Below, one piece after another: positions 1 to 4,993 of a stretch of DNA of 5,292 bases. The position numbers and the translations under genes are program-made. Position 1 is the first letter of the stretch, and every line of letters begins with the position of its first letter. The stretch comes from Actinomycetes bacterium. GTDB lineage: Bacteria > Actinomycetota > Actinomycetes > Propionibacteriales > Propionibacteriaceae. Under the pieces are notes generated by a model, which was given only the letters and a program-made list of their open reading frames with translations, was not told the origin of the DNA and searched no databases. The stretch is from the NCBI GenBank assembly GCA_023437345.1, contig JAEZGC010000076.1:1-5292 (forward strand). Direction: 5' to 3'.

Positions 1-182
1 GGTGCCGGCCGACGCTGACCACCGTCAACCAACCACTTGAGGAGATGGGTGCGCTCGCCATCCGGACGCTGGTGGCCCTCACCCACCACGACGGCCGTGA
101 CGCGGCGCAGCGGGTGGCACTGGCGACCACGCTTGTGGTTCGAGACTCGACTGCCGCGCCCGATGGCGCCATGGTCGGGTAG
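1..182 (+). CDS. LacI-family transcriptional regulator, C-terminal end (5' partial)
   Basis: Reading from base 3, an open frame of 59 residues runs off the left edge and stops at TAG 180-182. The visible part contains LTTVNQPLEEMGALAIR followed later by TTLVVRDSTAAP. This is the characteristic tail of LacI/GalR regulators: the 'TTV.QP...MG..A' stretch of the periplasmic-binding-protein-like sensor domain and the closing 'LVVR.ST..P' strand. In this family the sensor domain binds a sugar or other small effector and the missing N-terminal helix-turn-helix binds a palindromic operator. The DNA-binding domain lies outside the window, so the target cannot be predicted. A GNAT gene follows about 93 bases later on the same strand. 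The sugar operon at 2193 is separated from this gene by a GNAT gene, a tRNA and a small gene, so a regulatory link between them is only a possibility. Confidence 0.88.
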   Translation, partial: CRPTLTTVNQPLEEMGALAIRTLVALTHHDGRDAAQRVALATTLVVRDSTAAPDGAMVG

Positions 183-262
183 CCGCGGTGGGGCGGAGGC
201 TTTGACCCCGCGACCCGGAGGACGAGAGGTGACCTGAGGATCCTGCTGCGTCGCCCGGGCTC

Positions 263-268
263 TACGCT
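263..268 (+). promoter_or_regulatory. -10 element of a possible leaderless promoter for the GNAT gene
   Basis: TACGCT matches the actinobacterial -10 pattern TAnnnT. It ends seven bases before the GTG at 276, so transcription would start on or next to the first base of the start codon. No Shine-Dalgarno sequence is present between 250 and 275, which fits leaderless translation, common in actinobacteria. No good -35 hexamer is visible at 17-18 bp upstream, so the promoter call rests on the -10 and its spacing only. Confidence 0.4.
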
Positions 269-275
269 GGCGCGC

Positions 276-1226
276 GTGACGCAGGTGTACCCGGCCGGGC
301 AGGCCGAACCTGTCTATGCCGCTCACCTGGCCCAGGTGAGTGGGCGCAACTGGCGTGCGCTGCGAGAGGCCCTTGCCCGCGTCGAGGCGACGGCATCCTT
401 TGGCACGTGGACCGACTCGACCCAGCAGGCGGACGGCACCTGGCTGATGCCCTACACCACGTTGTCGGACGAGTCGGAGCAGTTCCTGCGGGCCTTCGGG
501 GGACTCGGTTTTCACCTTCCGTTCGACTGGATGGACTGGGAGCGTGGACGGACCCTCGCCAGGGACCCTGAGCTGCTGGACGCGGCGACGCCCGCGGAAG
601 CGGCGATGCTGATCGTCGCCCTGTCGCGCTCGGATCGGTTCGTCGAGGGAGCCCTTCTCGACGCCTTCGACAGTGGCCTGATCCAGCGCGCCACCCGGCG
701 GCTGCTCACCAGCGCGCCCGACGGGTCGACCAACGTGGTGATCAGGGTGGCCGAGCCCGCCGAGTACGACGCAATCGGTGAGCTGCTGGTCGCTGCCTAC
801 CGGGACCTCCCGCCGATGGAGGGCAGCGACGCCTACTTCGCGAGACTTCGCGACGTGGCGGGACGGGCGGCCGCGTCCGAGGTGTTCGTCGCGGTCACGG
901 GCGACCGGGTGGTCGGCGGTGTCACCTTCGTCGGGCACGGCGGTCCGATGGTCGACATCGCCGGCGCGGACGAGGCGGAGATCCGGATGCTGGCTGTCGA
1001 TCCCGCCAGCCAGGGCTCGGGCATCGGCAAGGCGCTGACCGTGGCCTGCATCGGGCGGGCGCGGGCGATCCCGGGCTGCCGTCGCATCGTGTTGTCGACC
1101 CGGACCGACATGACCAGGGCGCGCGCGATGTACCAGCGCCTCGGTTTCCGCCGGCTTCCCCACCGGGACTGGTCGCCGATCCCGGAGCTCACGCTGCTGG
1201 CGTACGGCCTGGACCTGGAGGTATAG
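276..1226 (+). CDS. DUF6508-like domain fused to GNAT N-acetyltransferase
   Basis: This 316-residue protein has two parts. Residues about 25-145 resemble the DUF6508 family: a hydrophobic pattern ending in a helix with RSDRFVEG (118-125) and a following FDSGLIQ segment (131-137). The function of that family is unknown. Residues about 153-314 are a GNAT fold. VVIRVAEPAEYDAIGELL is the usual first strand and helix. Motif A is RMLAVDP (237-243) followed by QGSGIG (246-251), the Q-x-x-G-x-G pyrophosphate loop that binds acetyl-CoA. Motif B is MYQRLGF (285-291). The enzyme should transfer an acetyl group from acetyl-CoA to an amine; the acceptor cannot be predicted. There is no signal peptide or membrane segment, so it is cytosolic. 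The GTG start has no ribosome binding site but sits just after a -10-like box. No in-frame ATG or GTG lies close upstream. The gene probably has its own promoter and is not clearly in an operon with the LacI gene. Confidence 0.9.
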   Translation: MTQVYPAGQAEPVYAAHLAQVSGRNWRALREALARVEATASFGTWTDSTQQADGTWLMPYTTLSDESEQFLRAFGGLGFHLPFDWMDWERGRTLARDPELLDAATPAEAAMLIVALSRSDRFVEGALLDAFDSGLIQRATRRLLTSAPDGSTNVVIRVAEPAEYDAIGELLVAAYRDLPPMEGSDAYFARLRDVAGRAAASEVFVAVTGDRVVGGVTFVGHGGPMVDIAGADEAEIRMLAVDPASQGSGIGKALTVACIGRARAIPGCRRIVLSTRTDMTRARAMYQRLGFRRLPHRDWSPIPELTLLAYGLDLEV

Positions 1227-1550
1227 GGAGCTGCCCCGTCCGTGGCTGTCCTGGTCACCCGACGTTCGATCGGAGGTCCGTTATGAAGCGGGGGGACGGC
1301 CCACAGCCCGGAGGGCGCAGAGAAGTAAGTCCGGTTGCCCACTGCGCCGTCAGTTGGACTGCGTCCCCTACTCCGTAGCGCACAGGCAAGCACCGTGCCT
1401 CTGAGTCGGGGACAGAAGATCCCTTGGCCATCTCGTGCCGCTTGCGTGCGCTATGAGGAGAGCCCTCAGGAGCAATCATGATCACTCATGGTCGTTTCGC
1501 GGCCGGGACGCAGAGGTGTGAAGTTCCTTGTCAGAAGGCGTCTTGCCTAG
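1227..1550. other. Intergenic region without a convincing gene
   Basis: Between the GNAT stop and the 3' end of the tRNA I see no gene with family resemblance. The codon bias of the flanking genes fades here. Two short ORFs with Shine-Dalgarno sequences occur: one at 1283-1378 (GGAGG at 1272-1276) and one at 1478-1591 (AGGAG at 1468-1472), which runs antisense into the tRNA. A hairpin AGGCA-loop-TGCCT lies at 1384-1400, shortly after the first ORF, and has no T tract. An untranslated RNA or a decayed gene would also fit this region. Confidence 0.5.
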
Positions 1551-1624
1551 TGGGGCGGGCGGGGCTCGAACCCGCGACCCAGGGATTATGAGTCCCCTGC
1601 TCTGACCGGCTGAGCTACCGCCCC
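1551..1624 (-). tRNA. tRNA with anticodon CAT (elongator Met or lysidine-modified Ile2)
   Basis: Read on the minus strand, the 74 bases fold into a full cloverleaf. The acceptor stem GGGGCGG/CCGCCCC has seven perfect pairs. The D arm contains TAGCTCAG. The anticodon loop CTCATAA carries CAT (plus-strand bases 1588-1590). The T arm is GCGGG-TTCGAGC-CCCGC. The discriminator base is A and is followed by CTAGG, so CCA is not encoded, as often in actinobacteria. The long extra arm of Ser/Leu tRNAs is absent. It is not initiator-like: the anticodon stem GGGGA/TCCCT lacks the three-G/three-C signature next to the loop, and the 1-72 pair is G-C. CAT may be used for elongator methionine or, after lysidine modification by TilS, for isoleucine AUA. 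The G27-T43 wobble and the CAGGGGA arm recall Ile2 tRNAs, but I cannot decide from sequence alone. Confidence 0.95.
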
Positions 1625-1629
1625 CCGAA

Positions 1630-1642
1630 CACCGATTCGGTG
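1630..1642. repeat. Perfect 13-bp palindrome in the tRNA leader
   Basis: CACCGA-T-TCGGTG is a perfect inverted repeat around one central base. It lies between the predicted tRNA transcription start (about 1638) and the mature 5' end at 1624. It could be a binding site for a dimeric protein near the start site. With a one-base loop it cannot form a normal RNA hairpin with all six pairs. The function is unknown. Confidence 0.5.
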
Positions 1643-1644
1643 CC

Positions 1645-1674
1645 AAGGTAGCCGCTCGGCGCGATGAATGTCCA
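1645..1674 (-). promoter_or_regulatory. Sigma-70-type promoter of the tRNA gene
   Basis: On the minus strand TGGACA (plus-strand 1669-1674; also readable as TTGGAC one base further out) is followed after 18 bp by TACCTT (plus-strand 1645-1650). Both hexamers are close to the TTGACA/TAnnnT consensus and the spacing is normal. Transcription would start near 1638, giving a leader of about 14 bases to be removed by RNase P at the tRNA 5' end at 1624. Confidence 0.6.
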
Positions 1675-1684
1675 AGTGAGTGGG

Positions 1685-1690
1685 TAACCT
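1685..1690 (+). promoter_or_regulatory. Possible -10 element for the small acidic protein gene
   Basis: TAACCT fits the TAnnnT pattern and would start transcription near 1697, about 26 bases before the preferred ATG at 1723. The sequence 17-18 bp upstream is not a clear -35 box. It would be divergent from the tRNA promoter, with the two control regions overlapping. Confidence 0.3.
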
Positions 1691-1722
1691 GCCGGTGCCG
1701 GGTGTGGGAGGGAAGGGGCGCG

Positions 1723-1992
1723 ATGCATGACGAGGCTGGTCACGGGTGGGAACAGCCGCCATATGGCGAGGGCCTGGACGCGATCGCGGTAGACCTGATC
1801 ACCACCCTGATGCAGCAGGTGTTCGCAGAGCTCGATCCTGCGCAGCTTGTTGCCGACAGCGGACTTGACCTGTCCGAGGAGGACGGTCGAACCGTCGCGC
1901 AGATGATCGACACCGCGATCATCGAGATCGAAGTGGGCTTCCCGCGGACCCTCGAGGGCCCGCCGAGGCCGCTGGTGGCCGATCCCGCCTGA
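1723..1992 (+). CDS. Small acidic protein of unknown function
   Basis: This encodes 89 residues beginning MHDEAGHGWEQPPYGEG. I do not recognise a family. Codon use (strong G/C third positions, common actinobacterial codons) supports real coding. The protein is rich in Asp and Glu. Two predicted helices are visible: residues about 17-45 (GLDAIAVDLITTLMQQVFAEL) and about 51-71 (SEEDGRTVAQMIDTAIIEIEV). A Pro-rich, probably disordered tail follows. There is no signal peptide and no long hydrophobic span, so it is likely cytosolic, perhaps a small helical dimer or partner protein. I chose ATG 1723 because a purine-rich GGGAGGGAAGGGG stretch sits at 1706-1718 as ribosome binding site. A GTG at 1702 would add seven residues but would place that site inside the coding region. 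The gene stands alone: a divergent tRNA lies upstream and a 200-base gap downstream. Confidence 0.72.
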   Translation: MHDEAGHGWEQPPYGEGLDAIAVDLITTLMQQVFAELDPAQLVADSGLDLSEEDGRTVAQMIDTAIIEIEVGFPRTLEGPPRPLVADPA

Positions 1993-2097
1993 CCGCGGGC
2001 GCTCGGACGCTGACGGCCGACTTCCAGGAGTCACGCCGTTTCTGATGCCCGGACGGCCGGGCGCCGGTCGTTGTCACGCCTGGCAGCTCGCGCTGTA

Positions 2098-2114
2098 GCG
2101 GGTGCTGAGCCCGC
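2098..2114. terminator. Weak GC hairpin, possible terminator of the small gene
   Basis: GCGGG (2098-2102) and CCCGC (2110-2114) can pair around a seven-base loop, about 105 bases after the stop of the small acidic protein gene. There is no following T tract. Actinobacterial terminators often lack one, but a five-pair GC stem is also common by chance in such GC-rich DNA. Confidence 0.2.
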
Positions 2115-2118
2115 CCGG

Positions 2119-2138
2119 CAAGCTGTGGCAACACCTTG
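2119..2138. promoter_or_regulatory. 20-bp palindrome, candidate operator of the sugar operon
   Basis: CAAGCTGTGGCAACACCTTG is an imperfect dyad with a GC centre; eight of the ten symmetric base pairs match (the mismatches are the 5th and 9th pairs). The size and symmetry fit a site for a dimeric regulator such as a LacI/GalR or related sugar repressor. It overlaps the first bases of the predicted -35 box at 2136-2141, where a bound protein would block RNA polymerase. The regulator cannot be named from the sequence. Confidence 0.4.
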
Positions 2139-2165
2139 GCTGCCGCCGCGCCGCGCCGTTGTACT
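2136..2165 (+). promoter_or_regulatory. Candidate promoter of the HAD-GH3-kinase-like operon
   Basis: TTGGCT (2136-2141) and TGTACT (2160-2165) are separated by 18 bp and resemble sigma-70-type -35 and -10 hexamers. Transcription would start near 2172, about 20 bases before the GTG at 2193, leaving room for the AGGAG ribosome binding site at 2183-2187. It is the best promoter match I see in the 200-base gap before the operon. Confidence 0.4.
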
Positions 2166-2192
2166 GGTGCCACATCGACCCCAGGAGTCCTC

Positions 2193-3149
2193 GTGAGCAC
2201 CGACCTCAACCCGTCCGCCCCGGTCCCCGCAGCCGCTCGCGTGTTGAGTGAGTTCGTCCCGACGAAGGACTACTTCGTGGGCATCGACTCCGACGGCTGC
2301 GCCATGGACGCCATGGACATCAAGCACCAGGAGTGCTTCACGCCCTGCTCGATCAAGTACTGGGACCTGCAGCCGGTCTCGACGATCGCCCGCGAGACGG
2401 CCCTGTTCGTGAACCTAGGGTCAGTCACCCGTGGCCTCAACCGGTGGCTGGCGCTGCGCCAACTGCTCGACCTGCTGCGGGACCGGGCCGACGTCGCCGA
2501 GCGCGGCGTCACGATCCCCGACTACCCCGAGCTGACGGAGTTCATCGAGTCGCCCTACCCGCTGTCCGACACCGGTGTGGCCGAGTGGGCGGCCGCGAAC
2601 CCGTCCGCCACTGCCGAGCGAATGATCGCCTGGGGAGACGGCGTCAACGCCGCGATCGCCGACATGGTGCACGGCTGCGGACCGTTCCCGGGCGTCCGCG
2701 AGGCAATGCAGGCGATGCACGACCGGGTCGACCAGATGACGGTTTCCGCCACGCCGATGGAGGCGCTGCGGCGGGAATGGGCCGAGCACGGCCTGGCGCA
2801 GTACATGCAGGTGATCGCCGGTCAGGAGATGGGCAGCAAGGCTGAACACGTCCAGTACGCCGCCGTCGGCAAGTACCCGCCGCACCACATCCTGCTGATC
2901 GGGGACGCCCCCGGCGACCGCGACGCCGCGGCGAAGGTCGGGTGCCTGTACTACCCGATCCTGCCGGGGGAGGAGAAGCGGTCCTGGCTGCGGTTCACCG
3001 CCGAGGCGCTGCCGAAGTTCCTCGCCGGCGAGTTCGAAGGCGCCTACCAGGCGAGCCTGATCGCCGAGTTCAACGCCAAGCTGCCCGACACCGTGCCCTG
3101 GGAGACGATCTCCGGCGATCGCCGGGTCACGATGCCCACCGTGAAGTGA
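2193..3149 (+). CDS. HAD-superfamily hydrolase (phosphatase-like), first gene of sugar operon
   Basis: This encodes 318 residues with all four HAD motifs in order. Motif I is DSDGCAMD (32-39), with D32 as nucleophile and D34 as general acid/base. Motif II is TVSATP (183-188), with S185. The motif III lysine is most likely K216 in GSKAEHV. Motif IV is GDAPGD (237-242), whose D238 and D242 bind Mg2+. Between motifs I and II is a large, mostly helical cap insert (about 40-165) with conserved-looking segments KYWDLQPVS and VNLGSVTRGLNRWLAL. HAD enzymes of this type normally hydrolyse a phosphate ester in the cytosol; the cap sets the substrate, which is unknown here. A sugar phosphate is my inference from the neighbouring glycosidase gene. 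I chose GTG 2193 because AGGAG lies at 2183-2187, five bases away. An in-frame ATG at 2136 is upstream of the promoter and gives a low-complexity Ala/Arg/Thr extension. The GH3 gene follows after 79 bases with no clear terminator. Confidence 0.9.
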   Translation: MSTDLNPSAPVPAAARVLSEFVPTKDYFVGIDSDGCAMDAMDIKHQECFTPCSIKYWDLQPVSTIARETALFVNLGSVTRGLNRWLALRQLLDLLRDRADVAERGVTIPDYPELTEFIESPYPLSDTGVAEWAAANPSATAERMIAWGDGVNAAIADMVHGCGPFPGVREAMQAMHDRVDQMTVSATPMEALRREWAEHGLAQYMQVIAGQEMGSKAEHVQYAAVGKYPPHHILLIGDAPGDRDAAAKVGCLYYPILPGEEKRSWLRFTAEALPKFLAGEFEGAYQASLIAEFNAKLPDTVPWETISGDRRVTMPTVK

Positions 3150-3228
3150 CCAGCCCGCCGCAAGTCCCCGGCCGATCGCCCACCCAGACCCTCACCCCAC
3201 CCACCTCAACGATGACGGGAGTCGCACC

Positions 3229-4953
3229 ATGGCCGTCCTGGTAGACCTCAAGGCCAAGCCCTACAACCTCGACGACGACCAGATCGCCTGGGTCGAGCAG
3301 ACCATCGCCGCGATGACCGACGAGGAGAAGGTCGGCCAGTTGTTCGTCAACCTCTTCTTCTTCGGCGGCGACACCTTCTCCGGCAACAACTTCACGAACA
3401 AGGAGATCCTGGAGAAGTTCCACATCGGTGGCGTCCGCTACCAGGGTGGCACCTCCGACCAGGTGCAGGACCTGCTCAACGAGCTGCAGCAGAACTCGAG
3501 GATCCCGCTGCTGGTTGCCGCCAACTGCGACCAGGGCGGCAACGGCGCCGCGTCCGACGGCACCTACATCGCCTCAGGCGCCCATTGCGACGCGTCCCAG
3601 GACTACAGGGTCGCCCATGACGCCGGCTTCGTCTCCGGCCGGGAAGCCGAGTCGATGGGCATCAACGTGAACTTCTACCCGTGCGTCGACATCCTCTACA
3701 ACTGGCGCAACACGATAGTGAACACCCGCGCCTACGGAGACAACCCCGACGATGTCATCACCTGGACGTCGGCCTACATCGACGGCATCCGGGAGGGGTC
3801 GGACGTCGTCACCTGCGTCAAGCACTGGCCCGGCGACGGCGTCGAGGAGCGCGACCACCACCTCGTCCTCGGCATCAACGACCTGCCGCCCGACGACTGG
3901 GACGCCAGCTTCGGCGAGGTCTACCGCCACCACATCGCCAACGGCCTCGAGATGGTGATGGTCGGTCACATAGCGATGCCGGAATACTCCAAGAAGCTCG
4001 ACCCGAGCCTCACCGACGCCGACATCATGCCGGCCAGTCTCGCCCCCGAACTGGTGAACGGGCTGCTGAAGACCGACCTCGACTTCAACGGGATGGTCAT
4101 CACCGACGCGTCCCACATGCTCGGGATGACCTCGGCGATGCGCCGCGAAGACTATGTCCCGCGGGCGATCGCGGCCGGCTGCGACATGTTCCTGTTCTTC
4201 AACGACATCGAGGAGGACTTCGGCTTCATGCTGCAGGGCTACCGAGAGGGCGTCATCTCGCAGGACCGGATGACTGACGCACTGCGCCGCATCCTCGGCC
4301 TGAAGGCGAAGCTCAACCTGCACAAGAAGAAGGACGCCGGGACGCTGCTGCGGCGCCGCGACGCCCTCGAGGTGGTCGGCTGCGACGAGCACCTCGCCAT
4401 GAAGCAGTACGCCGCCGACGCGGGCATCACCCTGGTGAAGAACACCCTCGACCAGCTGCCGCTCAACCCGCAGCAGCACCGCCGGATCCGGCTGTACCAC
4501 CTCACCGGCGAGAAGGGTGGGGTGTACGACGCGGCCAGCGGGACCGTCGAGAAGTACACCGAGATCCTCACGTCCCGCGGCTACGAGGTGACGCTCAACG
4601 ACGGCACCACCCGAATCAAGGGCAAGACCCTTGCCTACCGCGACGAGGTCGACTGTGCCCTGATCGTGTGCGAGGTGGCGGGCTACGGCGCGCAGAACAA
4701 CTACCGCATCCAGTGGAAGACCGCCATGAGCAACGAGTGCCCCTGGTACGTGTGGGAGGTCCCCACCTTCATGGTCAGCCACAACTTCACCACCCACCTC
4801 CACGACGCCACGATGGTGAAATGCCTTGTCAACGCCTACAGCTCCGACCCGGTGATCATCGAAACGACTATCGACATGCTCGAGGGCCGCAAGCAGTTCA
4901 AGGGCCGGGCCAACAACCTGGTCTGGACCGACAAGTGGCAGGCCCGGCTGTGA
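3229..4953 (+). CDS. Glycoside hydrolase family 3 enzyme, NagZ-like catalytic dyad (cytosolic)
   Basis: This encodes 574 residues. Residues about 15-365 form the GH3 TIM-barrel domain: MTDEEKVGQLF (29-39), GINVNFYPCVDI (144-155), RAYGDNPDDV (167-176), KHWPGDG (198-204) and VMVGHIAMPEY (243-253). The nucleophile is D293 in VITDASHMLGM. The KHxPG...D.H motif gives D209 and H211 at the positions of the Asp/His acid/base dyad of NagZ-type beta-N-acetylglucosaminidases. Residues about 385-574 form a second domain like the GH3 C-terminal alpha/beta sandwich (AADAGITLVKN at 395-405). The expected reaction is retaining cleavage of a beta-linked sugar, probably an N-acetylhexosaminide or similar. Some enzymes with this dyad, such as Cellulomonas fimi Nag3, act as phosphorylases. 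With no signal peptide the enzyme acts on an imported substrate in the cytosol. The residue after PG is Asp203 where NagZ has His. GGGAG lies seven bases before the ATG. It is flanked by HAD and kinase-like genes in one operon. Confidence 0.92.
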   Translation: MAVLVDLKAKPYNLDDDQIAWVEQTIAAMTDEEKVGQLFVNLFFFGGDTFSGNNFTNKEILEKFHIGGVRYQGGTSDQVQDLLNELQQNSRIPLLVAANCDQGGNGAASDGTYIASGAHCDASQDYRVAHDAGFVSGREAESMGINVNFYPCVDILYNWRNTIVNTRAYGDNPDDVITWTSAYIDGIREGSDVVTCVKHWPGDGVEERDHHLVLGINDLPPDDWDASFGEVYRHHIANGLEMVMVGHIAMPEYSKKLDPSLTDADIMPASLAPELVNGLLKTDLDFNGMVITDASHMLGMTSAMRREDYVPRAIAAGCDMFLFFNDIEEDFGFMLQGYREGVISQDRMTDALRRILGLKAKLNLHKKKDAGTLLRRRDALEVVGCDEHLAMKQYAADAGITLVKNTLDQLPLNPQQHRRIRLYHLTGEKGGVYDAASGTVEKYTEILTSRGYEVTLNDGTTRIKGKTLAYRDEVDCALIVCEVAGYGAQNNYRIQWKTAMSNECPWYVWEVPTFMVSHNFTTHLHDATMVKCLVNAYSSDPVIIETTIDMLEGRKQFKGRANNLVWTDKWQARL

Positions 4954-4993
4954 ACCCCACGAGAGCAACCCACCCACCACGGAAGGCACGGGG

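Noticed and set aside
181..203. Hairpin at the end of the LacI gene (CCGC 183-186 with GCGG 193-196, followed by TTT)
   Set aside because: The stem is only four pairs, starts right at the stop codon and the T run is three bases; it is too weak to call a terminator.
37..237. 66-codon plus-strand ORF near the left edge
   Set aside because: It is out of frame with the recognisable LacI-family tail and is Arg/Trp/Pro-rich, so it is a shadow.
833..1393. 186-codon open frame on the minus strand
   Set aside because: It mostly overlaps the GNAT domain antisense, has an Arg/Ser/Thr/Pro-rich composition and no family resemblance.
1533..1549. AGGC-loop-GCCT stem just beyond the tRNA 3' end as tRNA terminator
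   Set aside because: Four pairs with a short T/C-rich tail on the minus strand could arise by chance; I could not support it.
1551..1570. tRNA 3' end as an attachment site for an integrated element
   Set aside because: No integrase, no second copy of the tRNA end and no foreign-looking genes are visible in the window.
1478..1591. 37-residue ORF starting ATG 1478 with AGGAG five bases upstream
   Set aside because: Its last third reads through the antisense of the tRNA and stops in the anticodon arm, which is typical of a chance ORF; the good ribosome binding site alone is not enough.
1615..2034. 139-codon open frame on the minus strand over the small gene and tRNA end
   Set aside because: It ends inside the tRNA gene, runs across the tRNA promoter and is antisense to a frame with better codon use.
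2136..2192. Upstream ATG extension of the HAD protein
   Set aside because: The added 19 residues are Ala/Arg/Thr-rich, the ATG has no ribosome binding site, and it lies at the predicted -35 box; GTG 2193 has AGGAG at ideal distance.
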